Of a stretch of DNA of 64,000 bases, positions 33,913 to 42,047 are shown in pieces. Origin of the DNA: Pseudolabrys taiwanensis. Its GTDB lineage: Bacteria > Pseudomonadota > Alphaproteobacteria > Rhizobiales > Xanthobacteraceae. Numbering within the stretch: position 1 is the stretch's first letter; each line of letters opens with the position of its first letter. The position numbers and the translations under genes are program-made. The stretch lies in the NCBI RefSeq assembly GCF_003367395.1, contig NZ_CP031417.1, positions 1,922,001 through 1,986,000 of the forward strand, read 5' to 3'. The notes under the pieces are model-generated. The model did not search any database and had not been told where the DNA came from. It saw nothing but the letters and a program-made list of their open reading frames with translations.

Positions 33913-34400
33913 GACACACACAATCTTGTCTACGCTCGGCCAACACAGCCCAGCCACCATACGCGTCTCGGACCCATGCGAGCATGGAACCCACCCGATT
34001 AACACAGATCAAAACGCGGAATTCGAGCTCACGGCAGATTTAGCGGGCCATTATGACAATTTGCCCACATCGTGCATGATAATGCCTTATGTCCGATAAT
34101 ACTTAGCAATTCCTCGCTGATGGCTATCGTATTGAGCAATTGGCAAAATCGATTGCGGCCCTTCATAGATGGCTGCACAGACCGTGTCATATGACATGCC
34201 AGATCGCAGTCAGTGCGAAGAGCCGAGCGGAAGAAGGAAATCATCGTTTGTTCGACCTCCCCCACGCGCATACGACTAATTTATCGCTGTTTTGAAGGAG
34301 CTGCCCTATGGATGTCAGAATTCTGACATGTAAGAATTAGGCCGGTGAGCGTCCTGCCATCGCATAATGCCCACGATGTTTACGGGCTCTGGGGTCACTT
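33913..34400. other. Upstream region of the envelope cluster, no convincing gene
   Basis: 488 bp, more AT-rich than its surroundings. Short open frames on both strands lack ribosome sites and family features. It should hold the promoter of the STN-led cluster and of the small plus-strand gene at 34401. A perfect 18-bp palindrome at 34312-34329 is the only distinct element. Confidence 0.6.
34312..34329. promoter_or_regulatory. Perfect 18-bp palindrome ATGTCAGAATTCTGACAT
   Basis: Fully self-complementary with an EcoRI-type GAATTC core, 72-89 bp before the start of the 67-aa gene. The form (TGTCAGA-TTCTGACA) suggests a dimeric regulator site, possibly of GntR, TetR or LuxR type; which is unknown. 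In AT-rich intergenic DNA, so likely functional. Confidence 0.6.
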
Positions 34401-34604
34401 ATGTGGATTCCGACCAAGAACGATGCCGTCGAGATGTTTGCCCGCCAGTTCGGCAGACGCTATCGCGGCAGCGCGGTGAAGCGCGCGAGGGAAACGGCCG
34501 CCGCCCTCAACGCCAAGGGCGATCACGAAGGCTTTCAGATGTGGAGCGCCGTTGCCGACGTGATCGATCAGTCGCAGCGTCAAGAACCGCGCATCGTATC
34601 GTAA
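34401..34604 (+). CDS. Small conserved protein of alphaproteobacteria, unknown function
   Basis: 67 aa. The sequence MWIPTKNDAVEMFARQFG followed by RETAAALNAKGDHEGFQMWSAVADVI resembles a family of short soluble helical proteins common in Bradyrhizobium and relatives that start MWIPT and contain a GD.EG...W..VA motif. No signal peptide or membrane segment, function unknown. No strong ribosome site is visible. Stands alone between two divergently arranged neighbours; the palindrome at 34312-34329 lies upstream. Confidence 0.72.
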   Translation: MWIPTKNDAVEMFARQFGRRYRGSAVKRARETAAALNAKGDHEGFQMWSAVADVIDQSQRQEPRIVS

Positions 34605-34628
34605 TCGACGGCCCGTCGCGTCGGCGCC

Positions 34629-35345
34629 CTACCGCCGGGCGCGGTGGGCGCTCTTTGTGCCACGCTGTGGCTGACACTGTATCGTCGCGCCCGCGTTCTC
34701 GATCGCCTGCCGCGCGGCAAGCGAGGCATTCTCGACATGACGCTCGGCCGCGCGGCGCGCCGCATCGGCGTCGCCTTTGACGATCGCCTCGAAGATGGCG
34801 CGCATCTCTTGCAGGCTCGATTTCGCGCGATCGCGCCGCGACATCGATTGCGCGCGCAGGAAATTGATGCGCGCCATCAAGCGCCGCAGCAAATCGTCGA
34901 TCAGCGTGTTGCCGGCGGTTTGCTGAAGCGCGCTGTAAAAGTCGGCGGTCGCCGAGAGGCGCAGCGCGCTATCGCCGCTGCGCACGGCTTTGGCGAAAAG
35001 ATCGAGTGCGCCGCGCATGCGCGCGACCGCGTCGGGCCCCGCCCGCGACGCGCATAAAGCCGCCGCCTCGCCCTCGAGCAAGGCACGCACGCGGTAGATT
35101 TCCGCCGCTTGCTCCCAGCTCAGAACCGGAATCTGCGGGCCCTTGTTGGGGATGATGCTGACGAGCCCCTCCGCCTCGAGACTCCGCAACGCCTCGCGCA
35201 CCGACGGCCGGCTGACGCCGAGCCGGGCGCACAGATCGGCCTCGACCAGGCGATCGCCCGGCGCGAACACGCCCGCCAGAATGGCGGCGCGCAGTTTTTC
35301 CACGGCCTGCTGCAGCACGGAGGTGACGGCGACGCGCATGTCCAT
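34629..35345 (-). CDS. GntR-family regulator with FCD ligand domain
   Basis: 238 aa. N-terminal winged helix: AVEKLRAAILAGVFAPGDRLVEADLCARLGVSRPSVREALRSLEAEGLVSIIPNKGP in pieces is textbook FadR/GntR. The C-terminal all-helical FCD domain (EIYRVRALLEGEAAALCASRAG, then RRDRAKSSLQEMRAIFEAIVKGDADAARRAAERHV with the metal-ligand His) binds a carboxylate ligand. Divergent from the AA_synth-enamidase operon and preceded by a perfect operator palindrome, so it likely represses itself and that operon until the substrate arrives. Confidence 0.93.
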   Translation of the reverse strand: MDMRVAVTSVLQQAVEKLRAAILAGVFAPGDRLVEADLCARLGVSRPSVREALRSLEAEGLVSIIPNKGPQIPVLSWEQAAEIYRVRALLEGEAAALCASRAGPDAVARMRGALDLFAKAVRSGDSALRLSATADFYSALQQTAGNTLIDDLLRRLMARINFLRAQSMSRRDRAKSSLQEMRAIFEAIVKGDADAARRAAERHVENASLAARQAIENAGATIQCQPQRGTKSAHRARR

Positions 35346-35367
35346 AAGGGCATCCTAGCGATTGACA

Positions 35368-35382
35368 GATTGTCTGACAATC
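35368..35382. promoter_or_regulatory. GntR/FCD operator palindrome
   Basis: GATTGTCTGACAATC is a perfect 7-bp inverted repeat around one base, in the 72-bp gap between the divergent GntR gene and the AA_synth gene. Sites of the form TTGTCnGACAA are typical of FCD-type GntR regulators. Confidence 0.72.
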
Positions 35383-35417
35383 GGGAGGATGCGCCGCCAA
35401 GCAGGGAGTAGACCGCG

Positions 35418-35996
35418 GTGACCATTCATATCCGGCGCAGTTTCGCCATCCTCGAAGAACGTCAGGAAGAGGCCGGCAAACGCGCCGCGCAGCCGTTGCG
35501 GCGCGTGGCCGCCGTCGCCGTGGTCGAGAACCCGTTCGCCGGCCGCTACGTCGAAGACCTCAAGCCGATGATCGAAGACAGCGTCGCGCTCGGCCACGAG
35601 ATGGCCCGGATCGCCCTCGCCGCTTTCGGACCGCACGAGGTGCAGAGCTACGGCAAGGGCGGCATCGTCGGCGTCGCCGGCGAACAGGAGCACGCCAACG
35701 CGCTGCTGACCACCGTGTTCGCCAATCCGATCCGCGACGCGATCGGCGGCGGCGACGCCTGGATTTCCTCGTTCACCAAGGTCGGCGGCCCCGGCACGCC
35801 GATCGACATCCCGATGAACCACAAGGACGAGGTCTACGTGCGCTCGCACTATGACGGCATGTCGATCGTGCTGCCGGATGCGCCGATGCCCGACGAAGTC
35901 GCCGTCATCTTCTGCATCGCCAATCGCGGCCGGCTCAATGCGCGCGTCGGCGGCATGACGCACGAAGAGGTCGTGGCGCGCAAGAAGAAGGGCTGA
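35418..35996 (+). CDS. AA_synth-family protein (amino acid synthesis family, function unclear)
   Basis: 192 aa from the GTG at 35418 with GGGAG nine bases upstream. Matches what I know of the AA_synth family (PF06684): RRVAAVAVVENPFAGRYVEDLKPMIEDS, GPHEVQSYGKGGIVGVAGEQEHANALLTTVFANPIRDAIGGGDAWISSFTK and NHKDEVYVRSHYDGMS in pieces. Cytoplasmic. The family name comes from gene neighbourhoods and no reaction is established as far as I know. Here it starts an operon with the enamidase-like amidohydrolase 4 bp downstream, suggesting it acts on a lactam- or imide-type intermediate; that is inference. Confidence 0.85.
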   Translation: MTIHIRRSFAILEERQEEAGKRAAQPLRRVAAVAVVENPFAGRYVEDLKPMIEDSVALGHEMARIALAAFGPHEVQSYGKGGIVGVAGEQEHANALLTTVFANPIRDAIGGGDAWISSFTKVGGPGTPIDIPMNHKDEVYVRSHYDGMSIVLPDAPMPDEVAVIFCIANRGRLNARVGGMTHEEVVARKKKG

Positions 35997-36000
35997 TCCG

Positions 36001-37185
36001 ATGAAGGTCGCGGTCTTCAATATCGGCAAGATCCTCAGCGGCGACCTCGCCGCGCCGGTTGCCACCGGCGATACGATCGTCCTCGACGACGGCAAGATCG
36101 TCTCGGTCGGGACCGGCGATGCCGGCGACAGCGATATCGCCATCGACGCCAGCGGCATGATGGTGATGCCCGGCCTCATCGACTCGCATGTGCACATCAC
36201 CTTCGGCGATTACACGCCGCGACAGAAGACCGTCGGCTTCCTCGAGAGCTACATCCACGGCGGCGTGACGACCTGCATCAGCGCCTCGGAAGTGCACGTG
36301 CCGGGCCGCCCGCGCGATCCTGCCGGCGTCAAGGCGCTGGCGATCGCCGCGCGCAAATCGTTCGACACCTACCGGCCGGGCGGCATGCGCGTGCATGCCG
36401 GCTCGGTCATTCTCGAGCCGGGCCTTACCGACGCCGACTTCGCCGAGATGCAGGCGCAAGGCGTGTGGCTCGCCAAGGCCGGCTTCGGCAATTTCGCGAC
36501 GCCGTACGACTACGCGCCCTATGTCGCGCTCGCGCGCAAGCACGGCATGGTGTCGATGATGCACACCGGCGGCTCGTCGATCCCCGGCTCCACCGGCATC
36601 TGGGCCGATCACGTGATCAAGGGCGGCGTCGACGTGTCCTATCACGTCAATGGCGGCCCCATCGCCATGCCCGACGCCGACTTTCCGCGCCTCGTCAATG
36701 AATCCAAAGTGGCGATGCAGGTGTGCACCGCCGGCAATCTGCGCACGACGCTTCTGGTCGCCAAGCTGCTGGCCGAGGCCGGAGAGAACGAGCGTCTGCT
36801 GATCGCCACCGACACCCCGACAGGCAGCGGCATCATGCCGCTCGGCATGCTTTATACGATGAGCCACCTCGTCTCGCTCGGCGGCGTCGCGCCGGAGATC
36901 GCGGTTGCGATGGCAACGGGCAACAATGCGCGCGTCTACCGGCTGAACAGCGGCATCATCGCGCCCGGTCGCGACGCCGACCTCGTGCTGGTTGACGCCT
37001 GCCTCGGCGGCTCGCAGAGCGACGCCCTCTCCGCCTTACGCAATGGGGACATCATGGGTGTCGGCGCGGTCGTCACCAACGGCGTGCCGCGCTTCGTCGG
37101 CCGCAGCCGCAACACGCCGGAAACGACGCGCAAGGCGCGCGTCGCGCATTGCAAGATTCCGCAGAGCTTCACGGCGGATCATTAA
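36001..37185 (+). CDS. Enamidase-like amidohydrolase
   Basis: 394 aa, amidohydrolase superfamily TIM barrel with N- and C-terminal beta-sandwich. Metal motif GLIDSHVHIT (about residues 57-66), then GGVTTCISASEVHVPGRP, RVHAGSVILEPGLTDADF, MMHTGGSSIPGS and HVNGGP. From memory these blocks match enamidase of Eubacterium barkeri, which hydrolyses the cyclic enamide 6-oxo-1,4,5,6-tetrahydronicotinate (for example DYAPRQKT, MHTGGTSIPGS, HINGGP there). The catalytic Asp is probably in IATDTPTGSG. The C-terminal end SRNTPETTRKAR also matches. So ring opening of a cyclic amide in N-heterocycle breakdown is a good hypothesis; imidazolonepropionase-type activity is the alternative. Confidence 0.82.
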   Translation: MKVAVFNIGKILSGDLAAPVATGDTIVLDDGKIVSVGTGDAGDSDIAIDASGMMVMPGLIDSHVHITFGDYTPRQKTVGFLESYIHGGVTTCISASEVHVPGRPRDPAGVKALAIAARKSFDTYRPGGMRVHAGSVILEPGLTDADFAEMQAQGVWLAKAGFGNFATPYDYAPYVALARKHGMVSMMHTGGSSIPGSTGIWADHVIKGGVDVSYHVNGGPIAMPDADFPRLVNESKVAMQVCTAGNLRTTLLVAKLLAEAGENERLLIATDTPTGSGIMPLGMLYTMSHLVSLGGVAPEIAVAMATGNNARVYRLNSGIIAPGRDADLVLVDACLGGSQSDALSALRNGDIMGVGAVVTNGVPRFVGRSRNTPETTRKARVAHCKIPQSFTADH

Positions 37186-37283
37186 AGAACACGCGCGCTC
37201 ATCTTGCCGCGCCGGCCGATAAAGCGATGTGACATATCTTTTCGGAGAAGGTAATAATCCGGCGAGACAAGGGAGTGCTTGCC

Positions 37284-37817
37284 GTGAGCTTCGATGACCG
37301 GCGTTTCCGCGACGCGTTAGGAGCGTTTCCGACCGGCGTTGCCATTGTGACCGCTGTCACCGAGAGCGGCGAGCGGCTCGGCATGACGGTGAGTTCGTTC
37401 AATTCGGTGTCGGTCACGCCGCCCTTGGTTCTGTTCAGCGTCATCCGTCGCGCCAACAGCTTCGCCGCCTGGACCGCCGTCAAACGTTACGCCGTTAACA
37501 TCCTGTCGGCGCAGCAGGAAGACCTGTCCAACCGCTTTGCCCGCCCGCTCGGCGACAAATGGACCGGTCTGACCGTGCTCGAGGGCGAGACCGGCGTGCC
37601 GGTGCTGCCCAATGCGCTCGCCGTGTTCGAATGCGAGTCCTACGCACGCTACGACGGCGGCGATCACGACATCTTCGTCGGCCGCGTCGTCAGCCTGCGC
37701 ACCACGCCGCATCGGCAAGACCTGCCGCTCATCTTCTTCGGCGGCCGCTATCGCCGGCTTGACGCGAGCTTCCAGGATACGCCGCCGCGCGACGCCAGCA
37801 TCTTCGAAGGCTGGTGA
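37284..37817 (+). CDS. Flavin reductase (HpaC-like), second copy
   Basis: 177 aa from the GTG at 37284 (GGGAG 8 bases upstream; a GTG at 37275 is too close to that site). Same blocks as the copy at 5691: FRDALGAFPTGVAIVTA, VSSFNSVSVTPPLVLFS, NRFARPLGDKW, GGDHDIFVGRVVSL, and an end (FEGW) near the other copy's HGW. Supplies reduced flavin to the HpaB-type oxygenase encoded convergently at 37982-39460. Downstream of the enamidase gene (98 bp gap), possibly the same transcript. Confidence 0.92.
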   Translation: MSFDDRRFRDALGAFPTGVAIVTAVTESGERLGMTVSSFNSVSVTPPLVLFSVIRRANSFAAWTAVKRYAVNILSAQQEDLSNRFARPLGDKWTGLTVLEGETGVPVLPNALAVFECESYARYDGGDHDIFVGRVVSLRTTPHRQDLPLIFFGGRYRRLDASFQDTPPRDASIFEGW

Positions 37818-37860
37818 AGGTGCGCTTCCCCCGGACGCGGCCGTTCGAATAATCCGGCGT

Positions 37861-37976
37861 GTCATTTCCGGGCGGCCGCCGAAGTGCAGCGAAGGCGGAC
37901 GAGCCCGGCCTCCGCAATCCGAAGCGTTGCGTATAGATTCCGGGCCCACGCGCCTTCGCGCGTGTCCCGGAATGAC
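37861..37976. repeat. Palindromic intergenic repeat bounded by GTCATTTCCGGG / CCCGGAATGAC
   Basis: 116-bp element between convergent genes with inverted ends (37861-37872 and 37966-37976) and an internal ACGCGCCTTCGCGCGT hairpin. A related element with the same ends is at 45028-45187. Dispersed repeats of this type are common in Bradyrhizobiaceae; it may also serve as a terminator for both genes. Confidence 0.65.
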
Positions 37977-37981
37977 AGCAA

Positions 37982-39460
37982 CTAGCCCTGCGCTTTCTTC
38001 AGCTCGCTTTGCAGGTCGTAGCCGGCAAGCAGCCCCTCGACGAGGCCGGTGGCGTTGTTCCAATCGAAAGTCCGGAACGAGTGCCCGCAGGTCACGAAGC
38101 GCGCGCCGGCATAGAACATTTCATACTGCGTGTGACGCGAGCCGAACTCCGAGCCGATCGCATCCCAGGCCGCCTTCATGAACTTGACCTTGTGTTCGGG
38201 ATCCATCGATGCCGAGCGCTGCGTCTTCTCGATGATCTTCACCATCTCCGGATTGCCGAAGTCGAGCACCGAGGACGGCAGCATGATCAGCGCGCCGCCG
38301 GCGAGCTCGCGCAGCATCTGGATCACCTTGGGGTAGAGGTCCTGCGTGATGACCTGCGCCGAATACATGAAGTGCTTGTTCGGAATCCAGTATTCGCCGT
38401 ACTGCGACCCCGACGCCTCCATGCCGGACAGCATCGCGTTCACCATGCCGACCTGCGAGGCCAGCATGCCGAGCTGTTCGGCCACCGCCGGAATCTTGGT
38501 CGTGCCGATCGCCTCGGTGATGCGGCGCGCGAGGCCCGCGAGGAACGCGATCTTCACCGAGAGCCGGATCTGCGCCTGATAGTTCTGATAGGAGTGGCCG
38601 GGCGTGTCGTGGAACTGCGCGCGGCAGGTGTCGGTGTCGCGGTAGACGAAGACCCGATCCCACGGCACCTTCACATCGTCGAAGTACATCAACGCGTCGT
38701 TCTCGTCGAAGCGCGACGATATCGGGTTGTCGTAGATCGAAACGGCGTGGTCCTCATAGGACTTGCGCGACAGCACGCGCAGCCCCTTGGCATTCATCGG
38801 CAGCGCGCAAGAGAAGGCGAGATCCTCCTCCCCCGGCTTGAGCGGCTGCAGATTCGCGACGAACACCTCGTTGGCCATGATCGAGGAGGTGCCGAGCATC
38901 TTGGCACCGCGAATGGTGATGCCGGTCGAATCCTCGTCGACGATGCGCGCCACCAGATCCTCGGCCTGGTCGCCCCAGTCCTTGGCGCGTTCGGCCTGCG
39001 GATTGATGATCACGTAAGTGAGGAACAGATCGTTCGCGGTGGCATAGTCCACATAGTCTTCGAAAGCCTTGGCGCGCGCTTCGCTGTGCTTCTTGAACAC
39101 CTGGATGCCCATGCGCTGGCCGATCAGCGCCGACGCCAAGTGGTCGGGCGAGCGGCCCATGAAGCCGCACGACACGCCGGCCCAGGCCTGCATCGCCTTG
39201 CGGCGCTTGACCATCTCGTCGTAGTTGCGCGGCATCTGCCAGGCGCGATTGACGCGGCGGTTCGAACCGTTCGGCTGAAAGGTCATCAGCTCGATGTTCT
39301 CAGGCCGCGCTTGAAAGTCGTACAGCGCGCCGGACGACGCAACCGAATTACGAAACGCCTTGTGCGTGGTGACGTCCTCGACAAGCTTGCCGTCGAGATA
39401 AACGGTGCGGCCGTCGCGCAGCGATTTGATGTGGTCGGCGCCGGTTTTGACTTCGCTCAT
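37982..39460 (-). CDS. HpaB-type FADH2-dependent monooxygenase, second copy
   Basis: 492 aa from the ATG at 39460 (GGGAAG upstream). Family blocks: IKSLRDGRTVYLDGKLVEDVTTH at the N-terminus, GFMGRSPDHLASAL (a closer match to the HpaB MGRSPDH motif than copy one), ITIRGAKMLGTSSIMANEVFV, YFDDVKVPWDRVFVYRDTD and GGALIMLPSSVLDFG. Copy one shares the layout but diverges in most positions, so the two are old paralogues with different substrates. Convergent with its presumed reductase gene and divergent from the Liv importer, fitting one regulated catabolic unit. Confidence 0.92.
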   Translation of the reverse strand: MSEVKTGADHIKSLRDGRTVYLDGKLVEDVTTHKAFRNSVASSGALYDFQARPENIELMTFQPNGSNRRVNRAWQMPRNYDEMVKRRKAMQAWAGVSCGFMGRSPDHLASALIGQRMGIQVFKKHSEARAKAFEDYVDYATANDLFLTYVIINPQAERAKDWGDQAEDLVARIVDEDSTGITIRGAKMLGTSSIMANEVFVANLQPLKPGEEDLAFSCALPMNAKGLRVLSRKSYEDHAVSIYDNPISSRFDENDALMYFDDVKVPWDRVFVYRDTDTCRAQFHDTPGHSYQNYQAQIRLSVKIAFLAGLARRITEAIGTTKIPAVAEQLGMLASQVGMVNAMLSGMEASGSQYGEYWIPNKHFMYSAQVITQDLYPKVIQMLRELAGGALIMLPSSVLDFGNPEMVKIIEKTQRSASMDPEHKVKFMKAAWDAIGSEFGSRHTQYEMFYAGARFVTCGHSFRTFDWNNATGLVEGLLAGYDLQSELKKAQG

Positions 39461-39791
39461 GGTCTTCCCATCCTCTTGAACCTGTCGGTCTCGCGCGCAT
39501 CCGAACATCGTAGCGCGAAGCGGCCGTTTGACGCAGAGACACGCGAAAAGCCCTTGATTCCCGACCTCTTAGGCCTCGCTCCCTGCCGATGAAATAGGCA
39601 ATTGAGATCGATTTCCTGCGATAATTGCCTAACTAACGAAGCTTTTCAAGTTTGTTGATCGGTGTTAGCGTTTGTTCCTGTGCGGGGCGTGGGGAGGCAC
39701 ACCCATCGGACCGCCGGAGTGAGAACAACGTCACAGCGCAAACACCGCTCGCGCAAAGAGCGGCGGCAAGGCGCGTATCGGGAGATGGAAG
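39461..39791. promoter_or_regulatory. Divergent promoter region with inverted repeat
   Basis: 331 bp between the HpaB-type gene and the Liv receptor gene, without a gene. TAGGCAATT (39595-39603) and AATTGCCTA (39623-39631) form a perfect 9-bp inverted repeat with a 19-bp spacer in AT-rich DNA. It is a probable operator, perhaps for the MarR protein encoded at the end of the liv operon. Confidence 0.6.
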
Positions 39792-41003
39792 ATGATCGGA
39801 ATGCGTAACGCATTTGCCGGCGGCCTCGTCGCCGCCGCGGCACTGCTCACCGGCCTTGCCGGCGCGCAGGCGCAAAACGAGATCGTGATCGGCGCCGTCG
39901 TGCCGTCTAGCGGACCGTTCGCCGAATGGGGCCGCGCCAACACCGTGACGCTCAAGATGCTGGAGAAGCAGGTCAACGATGCCGGCGGCATCAACGGCGC
40001 CAAGCTCAAGCTCGTCATCCTCGACGACGGCGCCAAGCCCGCGCAGGCGGCCAATGCGCTGCGCAAACTTGCCGGCGACGACAAGGTGCTGGCGATCGCC
40101 GGCCCCCTCACCTCCAGCGCCTGCGAAGTGAGCTTCCCCGTCGCCAACCAGTTGGAGGTCGTCGCGACCTCGCAGGCCTCGTCCAAGCCGGGCGTCGCCA
40201 AGGCGAATCGTCCGTGGGCCTTCCGCAACACCATCGATGAAGGCATCCTCGCCAAGGCCTCGGTGCCTTACTTCAAGAAGACCTTCAACGTGAAGTCCGT
40301 CGCGGTGATCTACGACGCGAAGGACGCTGTCTCCAATTCGATCGCGACCAAGATCATGCCGGGCGTGTTCAAAGGCGAAGGCATCACCGTCTCGAACGAA
40401 AACGACCTGATCTCGTTCAATACCGGCGATCTCGACGTCTCCGCGCAGGTGACCAAGCTCAAGTCGCTCAACCCCGACGGCGTCGTCGTCGGCGCCGACT
40501 ACAGCCAGGCCATTACCGTCATCCGCGAGATGAAGCGCCAAGGCCTGATCAAGCCGGTGATCGGCGGCACGCCGCTGATCTCCTCGGCCATCCTCAAGGC
40601 CGCGCCGGAAATTCCGGTCATCGCCCCGGCAACCTTCTACGCCACCATGAAGGGCGCCAAGGCCGAGAAGTTCGTCGCCGATGTCACCCCGCTCCTGAAG
40701 AAGGAATCGGGCCTGCCGCCGGAAATCGAGCCGAGCATGTATGACGCCAACATCTACGAGATCGTCAGCATGTATATCGACGGCGTGAAGAAGGCCGGCA
40801 TCACCGGCAAACCGGATCAGCTCGCCGCCGAGCGCGTCAAGCTGCGCGACTACATGGCCAACCTGAAGGGTTATGAAGGCCTCGGTGGCCAGATCCACTT
40901 CAATGCCGACGGCGACGCCATCAAGCACTTCTTCATCGTGCAGGGCGAAAAGGGCGCCTGGTCGACGAAGGTGACCGGCTGCTCGGCCGACGGCGGCTGC
41001 TGA
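39792..41003 (+). CDS. Branched-chain-type ABC transporter substrate-binding protein
   Basis: 403 aa. Signal peptide (hydrophobic about residues 9-23, cleavage after GAQA). The periplasmic-binding type 1 fold begins NEIVIGAVVPSSGPFAEWGRAN, then NDAGGINGAKLKLVILDDGAKPAQAANALRKLA, both diagnostic for LivK-like receptors. Two Cys near the C-terminus (GCSADGGC) probably form a disulfide. GGAGATGGAAG precedes the ATG. First gene of a complete liv operon; in catabolic settings these importers usually take aromatic acids rather than leucine. Confidence 0.93.
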   Translation: MIGMRNAFAGGLVAAAALLTGLAGAQAQNEIVIGAVVPSSGPFAEWGRANTVTLKMLEKQVNDAGGINGAKLKLVILDDGAKPAQAANALRKLAGDDKVLAIAGPLTSSACEVSFPVANQLEVVATSQASSKPGVAKANRPWAFRNTIDEGILAKASVPYFKKTFNVKSVAVIYDAKDAVSNSIATKIMPGVFKGEGITVSNENDLISFNTGDLDVSAQVTKLKSLNPDGVVVGADYSQAITVIREMKRQGLIKPVIGGTPLISSAILKAAPEIPVIAPATFYATMKGAKAEKFVADVTPLLKKESGLPPEIEPSMYDANIYEIVSMYIDGVKKAGITGKPDQLAAERVKLRDYMANLKGYEGLGGQIHFNADGDAIKHFFIVQGEKGAWSTKVTGCSADGGC

Positions 41004-41168
41004 TCAAGGTCGCGGCGCGGCTCGCGCCCGACGCGAGCCGCGCATGCCGCGTGGCGCCGGAAAGTGTCCTCCCCTCTGCCGGCGTCAGCGGTCGATTTCG
41101 TCTCGAACATCCGCACCAGCGGCCCTATGCTGTGGGCCGCCAAGCCATTTCAAGAAGACCTCGGAACG

Positions 41169-42047
41169 ATGCTGCTGCAGCAACTGGTGAACGGCCTGAC
41201 ATTGGGCGCGGTCTATACGTTGATCGCCCTCTCCTTCTCGCTCGTCATGGGCATTCTCTCGATTCTGAACCTCGCCATCGGCGAGCTGTTCATGCTCGGC
41301 GGCTATCTCGGCTTTGCGCTGATCGCCGCGCATCTGCCGCTGCCGGTCGCGCTTCTCGGCGGCATGCTCGGCGCCGCCGTCATGGGCATCGTCATCGAGA
41401 AGGTGGCCTATCAGCCTTTGCGTGACGCGCCGCTGATCACGCCGATGCTGTCGACGCTGGGCTTCTCGATCATCCTGCAGAACGTCGTCACGAATGTCTG
41501 GGGCTCGGACCCGCTGCAATTGCCGTCCGAACTGTTCGACACGCGCATCCCGCTCGGCCCGATCAGCATCGGCGTGATGCAGCTCGTGGTGATCGGCGTC
41601 GCCGTGGTGCTGGTCGCCGCCGTCGCCTTCCTCATTCAGAAGACCTCGGCCGGCCGCGCCCTGCGCGCCGTCGCCGAGAACCGCGACGTCGCACGCCTGC
41701 TCGGCGTCTCGGCCGGGCGCGTCACGCTGCTCGCCTTCGCGATTTCCGGCGCGCTTGCCGGCGCCGCCGGGGTGCTCATCAGCCTGCATTACGCGGCGAT
41801 CACGCCTTATATCGGCGTCGACACCGGCCTCAAGGCGATCGCCGTGATGATCATCGGCGGCACCACCCGCGTCTGGGGCGCGCTGCTCGCCGGGCCGCTG
41901 ATCGGCATCGCCGAGGTGCTCACCATCGCCTATGGCGGTTCGCAGGCACGCGATCTCGTGGTCTACGGCCTGATGATCCTCATTCTCCTTCTGCGCCCGC
42001 AAGGTCTGCTCGGCGGCGCGCGCAGCGATGTCGGGCAGCGCGTGTGA
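41169..42047 (+). CDS. livH: LivH-type ABC transporter permease
   Basis: 292 aa from the ATG at 41169; the frame opens earlier at 41064, but only the later start gives the normal MLLQQLVNGLTLGAVYTLIALS beginning. About eight transmembrane helices; RALRAVAENRDVARLLGVSAGRVTLLAF is the ATPase-contact loop. 165 bp separate it from the receptor gene. The stop overlaps the livM start (TGATG). Confidence 0.92.
   Translation: MLLQQLVNGLTLGAVYTLIALSFSLVMGILSILNLAIGELFMLGGYLGFALIAAHLPLPVALLGGMLGAAVMGIVIEKVAYQPLRDAPLITPMLSTLGFSIILQNVVTNVWGSDPLQLPSELFDTRIPLGPISIGVMQLVVIGVAVVLVAAVAFLIQKTSAGRALRAVAENRDVARLLGVSAGRVTLLAFAISGALAGAAGVLISLHYAAITPYIGVDTGLKAIAVMIIGGTTRVWGALLAGPLIGIAEVLTIAYGGSQARDLVVYGLMILILLLRPQGLLGGARSDVGQRV

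Noticed and set aside
34029..34271. 80-residue minus-strand frame upstream of the envelope cluster
   Set aside because: No ribosome site, mixed composition, no recognisable features; treated as promoter region.
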